Shown: positions 50,002 through 60,359, numbered from the stretch's first letter. The stretch is DNA of 64,000 nucleotides from Burkholderiales bacterium (GCA_026400105.1 JAPLPQ010000083.1:1-64000); one strand, 5' to 3'. Numbers and translations are program-made. Notes: generated by a model from the sequence alone, not told the origin.

Positions 50002-50940
50002 TCAGTCTTTCGGGGCAGTTTTGTCGTAGGCATCGACGATACGTGCGACCAGCGGATGGCGCACCACGTCGGCGCTGGTCAGGCGGTTGAAGGCAATGCC
50101 CTGCACGCGCTTGAGGATGCGCTCGGCGTCGATCAGTCCGCTGAGCTGGGTGCGCGGCAGGTCGACCTGGCTCACGTCGCCGGTGATGACGGCCTTGCTG
50201 CCGAAGCCGATCCGGGTCAGGAACATCTTCATCTGCTCGGGCGTGGTGTTCTGCGCCTCGTCGAGGATCACGAAGGCGTGGTTCAGCGTACGCCCGCGCA
50301 TGAAGGCCAGCGGCGCGATCTCGATCTGCTGGCGCTCGAAAGCCTTTTGCACCTTGTCGACGCCCATCAGGTCGTAGAGCGCGTCGTAGAGCGGGCGCAG
50401 ATAGGGGTCGACCTTCTGCGTCAGGTCGCCGGGCAGGAAGCCCAGCCGCTCGCCGGCCTCGACCGCCGGGCGCGTCAGCACGATGCGCTGCACCGCGCTG
50501 CGCTCAAGCGCATCGACCGCGCAGGCCACCGCGAGGTAGGTCTTGCCGGTGCCGGCCGGGCCGATGCCGAAGGTGATGTCGTGGCAGGCCATCTGATCCA
50601 GGTAGCGCTGCTGGTTGGCGGTGCGTCCGCGCACTTCGCCGCGTCTGGTCTGCATCGCCACATGCTCGACGCTGTCCGCGGGCAGGGCGCTGTCGCCGGC
50701 GAGCATGAGCTGGACCTGTTCGGCCGGAACCGGCTGGCGCGCGAGCTCGTACAGGGCCTGGATCACCTCCATCGCCTGCTCGGCCTTGGCTTTCGGACCC
50801 TCGACGCGGAACTGCTCGAAGCGGTGCGCGACCTTGACTTGCAGCGCGGCCTCGATCGTGCGCAGATGGCTGTCGAGCGGGCCGCACAGATGGGCCATGC
50901 GGGTGTTGTCGGGCGGAGAGAAATGGTGGCGGAGAATCAA
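50002..50940 (-). CDS. PhoH-like ATPase (YbeZ)
   Basis: A 312-residue P-loop protein with Walker [14 protein letters not shown], Walker [14 protein letters not shown] and [17 protein letters not shown]. It is encoded upstream of ybeY, with which relatives work on RNA. The start is uncertain: TTG 50940 gives the usual ILRHHF N-terminus. A TTG at 50970 would overlap the divergent ruvA start, and ATG 50898 would remove 14 residues. Confidence 0.92.
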   Translation of the reverse strand: MILRHHFSPPDNTRMAHLCGPLDSHLRTIEAALQVKVAHRFEQFRVEGPKAKAEQAMEVIQALYELARQPVPAEQVQLMLAGDSALPADSVEHVAMQTRRGEVRGRTANQQRYLDQMACHDITFGIGPAGTGKTYLAVACAVDALERSAVQRIVLTRPAVEAGERLGFLPGDLTQKVDPYLRPLYDALYDLMGVDKVQKAFERQQIEIAPLAFMRGRTLNHAFVILDEAQNTTPEQMKMFLTRIGFGSKAVITGDVSQVDLPRTQLSGLIDAERILKRVQGIAFNRLTSADVVRHPLVARIVDAYDKTAPKD

Positions 50941-50969
50941 ACCGATAATTCCATCTAAAGGAAACGTCA

Positions 50970-51551
50970 ATGATAGGCAAACTGAGCGGAACGCTGCTGG
51001 AAAAATCCCCTCCCCAGGTCCTGGTCGACTGCGGTGGCGTGGGCTACGAGGTCGATGTGCCGATGAGCACCTTCTACGGCCTGCCTCACCTGGGCGAGAA
51101 AGTCGCGCTGCTGACGCATTTTGTCGTGCGCGAGGACGCGCAGCTGCTGTACGGATTCGCGACTGCTACTGAACGTGAGGCCTTTCGGCAATTGATCAAG
51201 GTCAGCGGCGTCGGTCCGCGCATGGCGCTGAGCCTGCTGTCGGGCATGAGCGTGGCCGAGCTGGCGCAGGCCGTGACCGCGCAGGAGACCGGCCGCCTGG
51301 TCAAGGTGCCCGGCATCGGCAAGAAGACCGCCGAGCGCCTGCTGCTCGAGCTCAAGGGCAAGCTGGGTGCCGATCTCGGGCCGTTGGCGGGCGGTGGCCT
51401 GCTGCTGGGCGACGCGCATGGCGATATCCAGCAGGCGCTGATCGCGCTCGGCTACAACGAGAAGGAGGCAGCCGCCGCGCTCAAGGCGCTGCCGGCCGAG
51501 GTGGGCGTCAGCGAGGGCATCAAGCTCGCGCTCAGGGCGTTGGCGCGGTGA
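50970..51551 (+). CDS. ruvA: Holliday junction helicase subunit RuvA
   Basis: A 193-residue DNA-binding subunit. An N-terminal OB-fold ([20 protein letters not shown]) is followed by two helix-hairpin-helix motifs ([15 protein letters not shown] and [17 protein letters not shown]). The C-terminal domain III (about 145-193) that contacts RuvB is present. It is divergent from phoH with only 29 bases between proposed starts, and lies 22 bases before ruvB. Confidence 0.97.
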   Translation: MIGKLSGTLLEKSPPQVLVDCGGVGYEVDVPMSTFYGLPHLGEKVALLTHFVVREDAQLLYGFATATEREAFRQLIKVSGVGPRMALSLLSGMSVAELAQAVTAQETGRLVKVPGIGKKTAERLLLELKGKLGADLGPLAGGGLLLGDAHGDIQQALIALGYNEKEAAAALKALPAEVGVSEGIKLALRALAR

Positions 51552-51573
51552 TTTTCAAACGGGGTAAGCGCAG

Positions 51574-52641
51574 ATGGCAATAGAAACCGACGATTTCGCC
51601 CGGGCACCGCGCCAACCGCGCATGGTCTCTGCCGCGCCCGAATCCGGCCGCGAGGAGGCGCTCGAGCGCGCGCTGCGGCCCAAGGGCTTGCAGGAATATG
51701 TGGGTCAGGCCAAGGTGCGCGAGCAGCTCGAGATCTTCATCGGCGCGGCCAAGAAGCGCCAGGAAGCGCTCGACCATGTGCTGCTGTTCGGCCCGCCGGG
51801 CCTGGGCAAGACCACGCTGAGCCACATCATTGCCTACGAGCTTGGCGTCAACCTGCGCCAGACCAGCGGTCCGGTGCTCGAGAAGCCGAAGGACCTGGCC
51901 GCGCTGCTGACCAACCTCGAGCCCAATGACGTGCTGTTCATCGACGAGATCCATCGACTCTCGCCGGTCGTCGAGGAGATTTTGTACCCGGCGCTGGAGG
52001 ACTACCAGATCGACATCATGATCGGCGAGGGGCCGGCGGCGCGCTCGATCAAGCTCGACCTGCAGCCCTTCACGCTGGTCGGCGCGACCACGCGCGCCGG
52101 CATGCTGACCAATCCGCTGCGCGACCGCTTCGGCATCGTCGGCCGGCTCGAGTTCTACAACGCGAGCGAGCTGGCGCTGATCGTCAAGCGCAGCGCCGGC
52201 CTGCTGCATACGCCGATGGACGAGGCGGCGGCGTTCGAGGTCGCGCGTCGTTCGCGCGGCACGCCGCGCATTGCCAACCGGCTGCTGCGCCGGGTGCGCG
52301 ACTATGCCGATGTCAAGGGCAACGGCCACATCACGCTCGACATGGCGAACCGCGCGCTGACCATGCTCGATGTCGACCCGATCGGCTTCGACCTGATGGA
52401 CAGGAAGCTGCTCGAGGCCCTGATCCACAAGTTCGACGGCGGCCCGGTCGGCCTCGACAACATCGCCGCCAGCATCGGCGAGGAGGCGGGCACGATCGAG
52501 GACGTGATCGAGCCCTACCTGATCCAGCAGGGCTATCTGCAGCGCACCACGCGCGGGCGCATCGCGACCCAGGCGGCGTTTCGCCATCTTGGCCTGGAGC
52601 CGCCCAAGATCGAGCCAGGACTGCTGTCGGGCGGGGACTGA
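51574..52641 (+). CDS. ruvB: Holliday junction helicase motor RuvB
   Basis: A 355-residue AAA+ motor for branch migration. Walker [13 protein letters not shown], Walker [11 protein letters not shown], sensor 1 [11 protein letters not shown], the arginine-finger region NPLRDRFGI, and a C-terminal winged helix ([13 protein letters not shown]). It is in an operon with ruvA, which loads it on the junction. Confidence 0.98.
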   Translation: MAIETDDFARAPRQPRMVSAAPESGREEALERALRPKGLQEYVGQAKVREQLEIFIGAAKKRQEALDHVLLFGPPGLGKTTLSHIIAYELGVNLRQTSGPVLEKPKDLAALLTNLEPNDVLFIDEIHRLSPVVEEILYPALEDYQIDIMIGEGPAARSIKLDLQPFTLVGATTRAGMLTNPLRDRFGIVGRLEFYNASELALIVKRSAGLLHTPMDEAAAFEVARRSRGTPRIANRLLRRVRDYADVKGNGHITLDMANRALTMLDVDPIGFDLMDRKLLEALIHKFDGGPVGLDNIAASIGEEAGTIEDVIEPYLIQQGYLQRTTRGRIATQAAFRHLGLEPPKIEPGLLSGGD

Positions 52642-52690
52642 GGCCTCTTGCCTGCTGCCGGCCCTGGCTCGCCGGGTCGGCCAGCCGGTC

Positions 52691-53332
52691 TCAGGTGCTG
52701 GTGTCGTCGTCCGAGGTTTCCTCGAGATGGCCGCGGTCGGCCCAGCCGACCAGGCTCATCCCCTCGGGGGTCCAGAGCAGGCGGTGGATCGCGGCATTCT
52801 CGACCAGCCAGGTGCGCGGCGCCTGGACCTCAAGCCCGGTCGACAGCCGGTACAGCATGTCGAGCACGCCGCCATGCGCGACGATGACGATCTGCTCGCC
52901 GCTGTGGCGTGCTGCGATCTCGTTGATGGTGCTCTCGATGCGTTCGCGCAGTTGCAGCAGCGTCTCGCCGCCGCCGCCCGGCGCGAAGTCCGGCACCCGG
53001 GTGCGCCAGGCCAGCGCGGCCTCGGGTTCCTCGAGCTCGAGCTCGGTCCAGGTCTTGCCCTGGAAGTCGCCGAAATGGCGTTCGCGCAGGCCGCTGTGGG
53101 TGCGCACGTCCATGGCCAACGCGGTCGCGATGGCGCTGGCGGTCTGTTGCGCCCGTTCCAGGTCGCTCGAGTAGACCGCCGCGATCGCTTCCTCGCGCAG
53201 CGCGTCGGCCGCGCGCGCGGCCTGCCAGTAGCCACGCTCGTTGAGCGGGATGTCGAGATGACCCTGCAGGCGCTTGTCCTGGTTCCAGGTCGTTTCGCCG
53301 TGGCGCAGCGCCAGGATGCGGGTGAATTCCAT
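52691..53332 (-). CDS. Histidine phosphatase superfamily protein (phosphoglycerate mutase-like)
   Basis: A 213-residue protein with the catalytic RHGET motif (ILALRHGETTWNQDKR), second-site LRERHFGDFQG and HGGVLDML. This is the GpmB/CobC-like branch of co-factor-independent-looking phosphatases; the substrate is not determinable here. ATG 53332 is chosen by the conserved start. A run of nine G (C on the coding strand) lies 24 bases upstream of the ATG. Confidence 0.92.
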   Translation of the reverse strand: MEFTRILALRHGETTWNQDKRLQGHLDIPLNERGYWQAARAADALREEAIAAVYSSDLERAQQTASAIATALAMDVRTHSGLRERHFGDFQGKTWTELELEEPEAALAWRTRVPDFAPGGGGETLLQLRERIESTINEIAARHSGEQIVIVAHGGVLDMLYRLSTGLEVQAPRTWLVENAAIHRLLWTPEGMSLVGWADRGHLEETSDDDTST

Positions 53333-53356
53333 ATGGGGGCTTCGTGGGGCGGTGTT

Positions 53357-53365
53357 GGGGGGGGG
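53357..53365. repeat. Mononucleotide G9 tract
   Basis: Nine consecutive G in the 80-base gap between the DUF4136 and histidine phosphatase genes, 24 bases upstream of the latter's start codon. Such tracts can slip during replication; any effect here is only possible, not shown. Confidence 0.9.
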
Positions 53366-53412
53366 CTGGCGCGAGCGGATCGCCGCGCAGCGGGTCAGCG
53401 TATTCGGCGCGG

Positions 53413-54105
53413 TCAGCGCGGGACTTCGATCACGACCCGGCGCGGGCCGGCTGGCGCTTGCGGGAAGCCCTGCAGCGCCGCGTCGAGCAGCGCGGCCCAG
53501 AGCGTCGGGTTGTCGGCCCAGGGGCCGTCGTGCGAGGCCTGGGTCTCGTAGACCACCCGGGCGCTGCGTGCGTCGCGCAGCACGAGCGAGACCTCGCGCT
53601 GGTAGTAGGGCGTCGTCAGGTGCGGAAACAGCGGCATGCCGAAGCCGACCGAGCCATGCGGAAACACATGGCCGATGCCGACGTTGACGCCAAAGCTCGG
53701 CCTGTCGGGCTCGTCCCAGGGCGCGTAGGGCAGGCGCACCGAGCGCGCGCCGAGCTCGACCGTCCAGCGCGGCAGCGCCGCGCCGGCGGGCAGCGGTTCG
53801 GGCGCGGCACGCAGGCCAACCCGCTCCAGCGCCTGGCGCGTCAGCGTCTCGAGCGCTTCCTGCTGCTGGCTCGGCGCCTGCAGCTGCGAGGGTCGGCGCT
53901 CGAAGCGGTAGCGGTCGCCGGGGACCGGCCTGGCCGCCTCGCCAGTCGGGCCAGCTGGCCAGTCGGCGTAACTGCGCACGTCGTTCTCGAGCCGGATCGC
54001 GCCGGCACAGCCGCCCAGCAGCAGCGCGCCGGCCAGCAGGCTCAGGCCGCCCAGCCGACAGGTCATGGCCCTGCCGGACCGGGTGGAGACTGGGGGACGG
54101 GACAT
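53413..54105 (-). CDS. DUF4136 lipoprotein
   Basis: A 230-residue predicted lipoprotein. The signal ends in lipobox LLGGC, and the mature part fits DUF4136 (RLENDVRSYADWP, then a beta-rich domain with GVNVGIGHVFPHGSVGFG). Function is unknown. ATG 54105 is preferred because AGGAG lies six bases before it; ATG 54066 directly at the signal peptide and ATG 54120 are alternatives. It lies downstream of ttcA on the same strand. Confidence 0.82.
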   Translation of the reverse strand: MSRPPVSTRSGRAMTCRLGGLSLLAGALLLGGCAGAIRLENDVRSYADWPAGPTGEAARPVPGDRYRFERRPSQLQAPSQQQEALETLTRQALERVGLRAAPEPLPAGAALPRWTVELGARSVRLPYAPWDEPDRPSFGVNVGIGHVFPHGSVGFGMPLFPHLTTPYYQREVSLVLRDARSARVVYETQASHDGPWADNPTLWAALLDAALQGFPQAPAGPRRVVIEVPR

Positions 54106-54172
54106 GACTGGCTCCTGCATGAGGTGGGGCGTCCGGTGGCAGCTGCGGCCCCGCCACCGGCAGGGCGCAGCT

Positions 54173-55159
54173 TCAGCGCGCCGGGGTCAGGCTGATGATC
54201 TGCTCGGTCGGCAGCGCCGGTGGCAGCGGCAGCTCTTCCTCGTCGAACACCATGTCGCCATTCTCGTCGGCGACGCCGGTGGTGCGCAAGGTCTCGAACG
54301 GGTGCAGCTGGCGGTCCATCAGGTGGCTCGGCACGACGTTCTGCAGCGCGCCGAGCATGCTCTCGACCCGGCCCGGGAACTTCTTCTCCCATTCGCGCAG
54401 CATGTTGCCGATCTGCTTGCGTTGCAGGTTCTCCTGGCTGCCGCAGAGCGTGCAGGGAATGATCGGGAACTCGCGCACCTGGGCCCAGCGGATCAGGTCC
54501 TTCTCGGGCACATAGGCCAGCGGGCGGATCACCATGAACTCGCCGTTGTCGCTGACCAGCTTGGCCGGCATGCCCTTGAGCTTGGCGCCGAAGAACATGT
54601 TGAGGAAGAAGGTCTGCAGGATGTCGTCGCGGTGGTGTCCGAGCGCGATCTTGCTGCAGCCGAGCTCCTTGGCCACCCGGTACAGGATGCCGCGGCGCAG
54701 CCGGCTGCACAGGCTGCACATGGTCTTGCCCTCGGGGATCACCTTCTTGACGATCGAGTAGGTGTCCTGGGTCTCGATGTGGAACTTGACGCCGAGTTGC
54801 TTGAGGTACTCGGGCAGGATATGGTCGGGAAAGCCCGGCTGCTTCTGGTCCAGGTTGACCGCGATCAGCTCGAAGTTGACCGGGGCGCGCTTTTGCAGCT
54901 TGAGCAGGATGTCGAGCAGGCCGTAGCTGTCCTTGCCGCCCGACAGGCAGACCATCACGCGGTCGCCTTCCTCGATCATGTTGTAGTCGGCGATCGCGCG
55001 GCCGACCTCGCGGCACAGGCGCTTTTCGAGCTTGCGGTCCTCGCGCTCGATCTTGTGCTTCTTCTGCGTCTCGGCGGCCTCGGCCGGATCGGCGGCAATA
55101 ACAGGGGTGGTCTCGGCAGCGGTCTCGGCGGCCTCGGTCCAGTTGGCGGTGTCGTTCAT
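54173..55159 (-). CDS. ttcA: tRNA 2-thiocytidine biosynthesis protein TtcA
   Basis: A 328-residue PP-loop ATPase that thiolates C32 of some tRNAs using an Fe-S cluster. The PP-loop is [15 protein letters not shown], and the two conserved CxxC pairs are in [12 protein letters not shown] and [11 protein letters not shown]. Residues 1-35 form an acidic, alanine-rich extension seen in related bacteria. It follows the FolB gene by 40 bases. Confidence 0.95.
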   Translation of the reverse strand: MNDTANWTEAAETAAETTPVIAADPAEAAETQKKHKIEREDRKLEKRLCREVGRAIADYNMIEEGDRVMVCLSGGKDSYGLLDILLKLQKRAPVNFELIAVNLDQKQPGFPDHILPEYLKQLGVKFHIETQDTYSIVKKVIPEGKTMCSLCSRLRRGILYRVAKELGCSKIALGHHRDDILQTFFLNMFFGAKLKGMPAKLVSDNGEFMVIRPLAYVPEKDLIRWAQVREFPIIPCTLCGSQENLQRKQIGNMLREWEKKFPGRVESMLGALQNVVPSHLMDRQLHPFETLRTTGVADENGDMVFDEEELPLPPALPTEQIISLTPAR

Positions 55160-55199
55160 TTCAATCTCGGGTGTGGGGTGCTGATGGTGGTAGATCGGC

Positions 55200-55580
55200 T
55201 CACCATTGGCCGCTTTCCATGCGGATCGCGACCTCGCAGTCGTCGAAGATCTCGAGCTTGGCGATCTTGACGCGCACGCCGATCACGCCGGGCAGCCGCA
55301 GCAGGCGGTGGGCCAGCTTGCCGATCAGCGTCTCGAGCAGGTTCACATGCTCGGCGGTGCATTCGTCGATGATGATCTGGCGCACCTTGCGGTAGTCCAG
55401 CACATGCTCGATATCGTCTTGCGGCAGCAGCGGTTGCACGCCCTGGTTCAGCTCGGCATCGACCTGGATCGGCTGCGGGCTGGTCTTTTCGTGGTCGAGG
55501 ATGCCGAGGTTGGCGACGAAGCGCAGTCCGGTCAGGGTCAAGATCTGCTGGCCGGTTTTCGGGGCTTGGATGGGGTTCAT
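55200..55580 (-). CDS. Dihydroneopterin aldolase-family protein (FolB/FolX), copy 1
   Basis: A 126-residue small T-fold enzyme. Residues matching the E. coli FolB active site are all present: E31 (LDHEKT), Y63 (VLDYRKV), E83 (NLLETL) and K108 (KIAKLEIF). It could act as an aldolase/epimerase on dihydroneopterin triphosphate derivatives in folate or monapterin synthesis. Its ATG overlaps the stop of copy 2 by four bases, so it is translated in the same unit. FolB and FolX cannot be told apart from sequence alone. Confidence 0.82.
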   Translation of the reverse strand: MNPIQAPKTGQQILTLTGLRFVANLGILDHEKTSPQPIQVDAELNQGVQPLLPQDDIEHVLDYRKVRQIIIDECTAEHVNLLETLIGKLAHRLLRLPGVIGVRVKIAKLEIFDDCEVAIRMESGQW

Positions 55581-56011
55581 GGCTGGGCAGTGGCGGGCTT
55601 GACGTGGAAGACTTCCACGCCGACGGCCTCGCAGTCGGGGTAGACGTCGGGTTTGCAGGTCGACAGGCGCACGGCGCGCACGCCGGGGTGGGCCAGCAGG
55701 CGTTGCGCGAGGTCGTCGCACAGGGTTTCCTGCAGCTCGACATGGCCTTGCTGCAGGCGCAGCGCGACCTCGGCGCGCACGAAGTCGTAGTCGACCACTT
55801 CGTGCAGCGAGTCGAGCGCGGGGGTGGAGCGCTCGAACGGCACCCAGAGCTCGACATCGATCCAGAGCCGCTGGGTCACGCCCTTCTCGAAGTCGTGCGC
55901 GCCGATATGGGCCTGCACCTCGTGGCGGCGCAGGAAGAGCTTGCGGCAGCTCAGGCGCAGCTCGTCCATCAGGGACAGCTGCACGGGCAGGGTCAGGTCG
56001 GGAGCGTTCAT
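55577..56011 (-). CDS. Dihydroneopterin aldolase-family protein (FolB/FolX), copy 2
   Basis: A 144-residue T-fold protein only distantly similar to its neighbour. It keeps the catalytic set: E42 (HDFEKG), Y75 (VVDYDFV), E95 (LQETLCD) and K120 (STCKPDV). An N-terminal extension of about 20 residues precedes the fold. It overlaps both the upstream SDR gene (ATGA) and the downstream FolB homologue, so three pterin-type genes are translationally chained. Confidence 0.8.
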   Translation of the reverse strand: MNAPDLTLPVQLSLMDELRLSCRKLFLRRHEVQAHIGAHDFEKGVTQRLWIDVELWVPFERSTPALDSLHEVVDYDFVRAEVALRLQQGHVELQETLCDDLAQRLLAHPGVRAVRLSTCKPDVYPDCEAVGVEVFHVKPATAQP

Positions 56012-56808
56012 GGCTGGGGATTGTCCTCGACCGCGAACATCACGTCGCGCGCCAGCGGCACCAGATGCTGGCCGCTGTCGACGCACAGGGTCGAGCCGGT
56101 GATGGCGCGGGTCTGGGCCAGGAACAGGCAGGTCCGCGCCACGTCGGCCGGATCGGTCGGCCGGCGCAGCAGGTTGACGCGGCTGGCGCGGTCGAAGTTC
56201 TCCTGCGTCTGCGGGCCGCTCAGGTACATCAGGCCCGGCGCCACGCCACAGACGCGCACGCGCGGCGCCAGCGCCTGGGCCTGCAGCGCGACCGCGCGCT
56301 CGAGCGCCAGCTTGGTCACGGTATAGGAGAAATAGTCCGGGTTCAGGTTGAACACCTTCTGGTCCAGGATATGGATCACGCTGGCATCGATATCGGTGCC
56401 GGCGGGCAGGCCGGCGCCGAGTTCGCGCGCCAGCGACAGCGGCGCGATCAGGTTGACCTCGAGCTGCAGCCTGGCCAGTTCGGCATCGAAGCCGGCGCCG
56501 GTGTCGGGCTCGAAGGCCGAGGCGTTGTTGACCAGGCAGCTGACCGGGCCGGCGACCGCGGCGGCCTGCGCCATCAGGGCGCGCCGGCCGGCCTCGCTGG
56601 CCAGGTCGCCCTCGATCGCTGTCGCGTCCAGGCCCTGCTCGCGCAGCGCCTGACAAAGCGCCTGCGCTGCCTCGCCCGAGCGCCGGTACTGGCACAGCAC
56701 GCGCCAGCCGGCCTGCGCGAAGGCGCGGCAGATCTCGGCGCCCAGGCGCACGCCGCCGCCCGTGACGAGCACGGTCGGGACCGGGGCGATGGCGGTGCTG
56801 CGGCTCAT
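56008..56808 (-). CDS. FolM/pteridine reductase-like SDR
   Basis: A 266-residue short-chain reductase with the TGxxxRxG signature of pteridine reductases (TGGGVRLGAEICRAFAQ), NNASAF, and catalytic YTVTKLALE. The end has ITGSTLCVDSGQHL. FolM-type enzymes reduce dihydromonapterin, and PTR1 enzymes reduce biopterin or folate. ATG 56808 is chosen. It overlaps the two FolB homologues, supporting a pterin substrate. The alternative is a generic SDR. Confidence 0.82.
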   Translation of the reverse strand: MSRSTAIAPVPTVLVTGGGVRLGAEICRAFAQAGWRVLCQYRRSGEAAQALCQALREQGLDATAIEGDLASEAGRRALMAQAAAVAGPVSCLVNNASAFEPDTGAGFDAELARLQLEVNLIAPLSLARELGAGLPAGTDIDASVIHILDQKVFNLNPDYFSYTVTKLALERAVALQAQALAPRVRVCGVAPGLMYLSGPQTQENFDRASRVNLLRRPTDPADVARTCLFLAQTRAITGSTLCVDSGQHLVPLARDVMFAVEDNPQP

Positions 56809-56875
56809 GGCGCGTCCTTCATGGGGTGGTCGGGCGCTTATGATGGCGCCGCACCCGTAACCAGATGGCAGAACC

Positions 56876-57979
56876 ATGTTGAGCGATTTGTCCGAGAAGC
56901 TGAAAGCCCATATTGTCCGCGAGCTGGAGATTTCCGGCGGCTGGCTGTCCTTTGACCGCTTCATGGCGCTCGCGCTCTATCAGCCCGGCCTGGGCTATTA
57001 CGCCAACGACAGCGTCAAGTTCGGTGCCATGCCCGGCAGCGGCAGCGACTTCGTGACCGCACCCGAGCTTTCGCCCTGGTTCGGTCGCACGCTCGGGCGC
57101 CAGGTCGCGCAGGCGCTCGCAGCCACTGGCACCGCTGAGGTCTGGGAGTTCGGCGCCGGCAGCGGCGCGCTGGCGCAGCAGATCCTGACCCAGCTCGACG
57201 CCATGGGCCACGGCGATGTCCGCTACCGCATCGTCGACCTCTCGGGCACGCTGCGTGCGCGTCAGCAGCAGACCCTGGCGGCTTTCGGCGACCGGGTCGA
57301 GTGGGTCGACCGGCTGCCGGAACGCTTCGAGGGCGTGATCGTCGGCAACGAGGTGCTCGACGCGATGCCGGTCCAGTTGCTGCAGCGCCGCGGCGCGGCC
57401 TGGTTCGAGCGCGGCGTCGCGCTGCAGGGTGGCGCTTTCGTCTGGGAGGACCGGCCGACCGCGTTGCGTCCGCCGTGCGAGATCGAGGGCCCCCACGACT
57501 ACCTGACCGAGATCCACCCGCAGGCCGAGGCCTTCGTGCGCACACTGGCCGAGCGCTGGACCCGCGGCGCGGCCTTCTTCATCGACTACGGCTTCCCCGA
57601 GTCCGAGTATTACCACCCGCAGCGCCACATGGGCACGCTGATCTGCCACCGCAGTCACAAGACCGACCATGACCCGCTGGCCGAGGTCGGGCTCAAGGAC
57701 ATCACGGCCCATGTCAACTTCACCGGCATCGCGCTGGCAGCGCAGGACGCCGGCCTGCCGGTGCTGGGCTACACCAGCCAGGGCCGCTTCCTGATCAACG
57801 CCGGCCTGATCGAGCTCGCCGGCGAGCCGCCGGTGGCGCAGCGCGCCAACCTGGCCAAGCTGGTCAACGAGCACGAGATGGGCGAGCTGTTCAAGGTGCT
57901 GGCCTTCGCGCCGGCGGCTTGCGCCGAGGGCTGGGTTCCGCTCGGCTTCACTGCCGGCGACCGCAGCCATACGCTGTGA
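56876..57979 (+). CDS. MidA/NDUFAF7-like SAM-dependent methyltransferase
   Basis: A 367-residue protein of the DUF185 family. FDRFMALALYQPGLGYYAN at the N-terminus and VWEFGAGSGALAQQIL as SAM-binding motif I are diagnostic. The eukaryotic relative methylates an arginine of a complex I subunit; the bacterial role is unsettled. It is divergent from the FolM-like SDR by 67 bases and lies 10 bases before a small membrane protein. Confidence 0.88.
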   Translation: MLSDLSEKLKAHIVRELEISGGWLSFDRFMALALYQPGLGYYANDSVKFGAMPGSGSDFVTAPELSPWFGRTLGRQVAQALAATGTAEVWEFGAGSGALAQQILTQLDAMGHGDVRYRIVDLSGTLRARQQQTLAAFGDRVEWVDRLPERFEGVIVGNEVLDAMPVQLLQRRGAAWFERGVALQGGAFVWEDRPTALRPPCEIEGPHDYLTEIHPQAEAFVRTLAERWTRGAAFFIDYGFPESEYYHPQRHMGTLICHRSHKTDHDPLAEVGLKDITAHVNFTGIALAAQDAGLPVLGYTSQGRFLINAGLIELAGEPPVAQRANLAKLVNEHEMGELFKVLAFAPAACAEGWVPLGFTAGDRSHTL

Positions 57980-57989
57980 GCGAATCCTG

Positions 57990-58184
57990 ATGCTGCGCTG
58001 GCTGATCGTCGTGCTGCTGGCCATGGTGCTGGTGCAGGGGCTGACGGGGTGGCTGCGCAAGATCGGACTCGGGCGGCTGCCGGGCGACCTGCGCTTTCGC
58101 GCCTTCGGTCGCTACTGGGAGCTGCCGATCGCGACCGCGCTGCTGCTGAGCTGGATCGCCGCGCTGCTGCAGCATCTGTTTTGA
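57990..58184 (+). CDS. DUF2905 small membrane protein
   Basis: A 64-residue protein with two hydrophobic helices (about 4-20 and 45-62) around the conserved loop KIGLGRLPGDLRFR. DUF2905 proteins are widespread with no known function. It is placed between the methyltransferase and trxC with 10-base gaps on each side, so it belongs to that operon. Confidence 0.85.
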   Translation: MLRWLIVVLLAMVLVQGLTGWLRKIGLGRLPGDLRFRAFGRYWELPIATALLLSWIAALLQHLF

Positions 58185-58194
58185 AGGAGAAGCC

Positions 58195-58653
<459 letters not shown>

Positions 58654-58689
58654 CTCTGGTCGACGCGCCGTGGCCGTGCGCCGCCGGTT

Positions 58690-60051
58690 TCAGGCGCTGA
58701 TCCCGGCCTCGCGCTGCGCCGGGTTCAGTGCCTGCGCGATCGCCGCGCTGCGCGCCTGCTCGATCGCCAGTGCGATCATCGGGCCGATCTTGCGCGGGTC
58801 GCCGCTCTGCAGCCGGACTTCCTCGCTCACGCGCGCCGCGATCGGCGCGGTCGCCACCGCCAGCGCGGCATCGAGCGCGGTTTGCAGCCGCGCCGCCTGG
58901 GGATAGGGCGCTTCCTCGAAGTGAAGCCGGCCGCGCGCGTCGCACTCGCAGGCCTGCAGGAACTCGACGAAGCGCTCGGGCCGGCGGATCGCGTCGCAGC
59001 GCTCGAGCAGGCGCAGCGTGGCCGGCGCCGACAGGTCGGCGCAGCGGTGGATATGGCCATGCTCGCGCGCCACCACTTCGGCCAGCTCCTTGCAGTCGCG
59101 CGGCACGCGCCAGCGTTCGCACAGCTTGAGCAGCAGCTTGACGCTGCGCATCTCGTGGCCTATATGGCGCGGCAGCACGTCGGCGGGCGTGTTGCCCTTG
59201 CCGAGGTCGTGGCACAGGCAGGCGAAGCGCACCGTCAGCGGCGCCTGCAGCCGGGCCGACATGTCGAGCACCATGCCCAGGTGCACGCCGGTGTCGACCT
59301 CGGGGTGGTAGTCGGCGCGCTGCGGCACGCCCCAGAGCCGGTCGACCTCGGGCAGCAGTACCTTCAAGGCGCCGCAGTCGCGCAGCAGTTCCAGCATGCG
59401 CGAGGGTTTGCGCTCCATCAGGCCGCGCGAGAGTTCCTGCCAGACCCGCTCGGGCACCAGATGGTCGACCTCGCCCTGCTCGACCATCGATCGCATCAGC
59501 TCCAGCGTCTCGGGAGCAACCTCGAAATCGGGCCAGCGCGCGGCAAAGCGCGCCATGCGCAGGATGCGCACCGGGTCCTCGTGGAAGGCATCGGTGACAT
59601 GGCGCAGCACCCGCTGCTGCAGGTCGCGCCGGCCGTCATGGGGGTCGACCAGGCGCGGGTCGTTGGGGTCGAAGCGGCCGTCCGCGTCCAGCGCATCGGC
59701 CGGCAGCGCGATCGCGTTGACGGTCAGATCGCGCCGCGCCAGGTCTTCCTCCAGGCTCACGCCGGCATCGGTATGGAAGGCAAAGCCATGGTAGCCGCGC
59801 GCGGTCTTGCGTTCGGTGCGGGCCAGCGCGTATTCCTCGCGCGTGCGCGGATGCAGGAAGACCGGGAAATCGCGCCCGACCGGCAGGAAGCCCTGCGCCG
59901 TCATGGCCTCGGGCGTGCTGCCAACGACGACCCAGTCGCGGTCGGCATGTGGGCTGCCGTCGGGCAGCCGGTGCACGGTATGGAAATGACCCAGCAGGCC
60001 GTCGCGCACCGCGCCGCCGACCAGGTAAATCTGCCCGCTGGCCGGCTTCAT
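58690..60051 (-). CDS. cca: Multifunctional CCA tRNA nucleotidyltransferase
   Basis: A 453-residue class II CCA-adding enzyme. Nucleotidyltransferase signature [12 protein letters not shown] and [26 protein letters not shown], and a C-terminal HD phosphohydrolase domain with CHDLGKG. About a dozen extra residues ([15 protein letters not shown]) sit between GGAVRD and the catalytic DxD, where E. coli Cca is shorter. The ATG overlaps the stop of the CsoR-like gene by four bases. All tRNAs in this window encode CCA, so it probably acts in repair. Confidence 0.94.
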   Translation of the reverse strand: MKPASGQIYLVGGAVRDGLLGHFHTVHRLPDGSPHADRDWVVVGSTPEAMTAQGFLPVGRDFPVFLHPRTREEYALARTERKTARGYHGFAFHTDAGVSLEEDLARRDLTVNAIALPADALDADGRFDPNDPRLVDPHDGRRDLQQRVLRHVTDAFHEDPVRILRMARFAARWPDFEVAPETLELMRSMVEQGEVDHLVPERVWQELSRGLMERKPSRMLELLRDCGALKVLLPEVDRLWGVPQRADYHPEVDTGVHLGMVLDMSARLQAPLTVRFACLCHDLGKGNTPADVLPRHIGHEMRSVKLLLKLCERWRVPRDCKELAEVVAREHGHIHRCADLSAPATLRLLERCDAIRRPERFVEFLQACECDARGRLHFEEAPYPQAARLQTALDAALAVATAPIAARVSEEVRLQSGDPRKIGPMIALAIEQARSAAIAQALNPAQREAGISA

Positions 60052-60359
60052 GCGTATTTTTCCAGGATGCGGGTCGAGCGCTCGACGCCCTCGACCGAGT
60101 CGCCCTGGTTCACGGCTTCCAGCATCGAGCAGGCCATCAGGCGGTAGAAGGCCTTGTCCATCGCCTTGCGTGCGGCCGACATCTGTTGCGCGATGTCCTC
60201 GCAGGGGCGCCCGGCGTCGACCATCTCGGCCAGGGCCCGGACCTGGCCCTCGATGCGGCGCAGCCGGTTGACGATGTCGCGCTGGTGCTCGCTGCGCTGC
60301 ACGGCGGCGCCGGACATCGGCGTGGGGCTGGCCAGGGCAGCAGTCTTGTTCGCGGGCAT
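60048..60359 (-). CDS. CsoR/FrmR-family transcriptional repressor with unusual sensor residues
   Basis: A 103-residue helical repressor of the DUF156 family ([19 protein letters not shown]). C53 ([17 protein letters not shown]) matches the first sensor Cys. However, the usual second-helix ligands, His/Cys of CsoR in an HLxxC context, are replaced by C77-S78 and A82 in [10 protein letters not shown]. It may sense something other than Cu(I), or an aldehyde/persulfide through cysteines. It is cotranslated with cca and 39 bases from the NDUFA9-like gene. No metal exporter is adjacent. Confidence 0.8.
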   Translation of the reverse strand: MPANKTAALASPTPMSGAAVQRSEHQRDIVNRLRRIEGQVRALAEMVDAGRPCEDIAQQMSAARKAMDKAFYRLMACSMLEAVNQGDSVEGVERSTRILEKYA

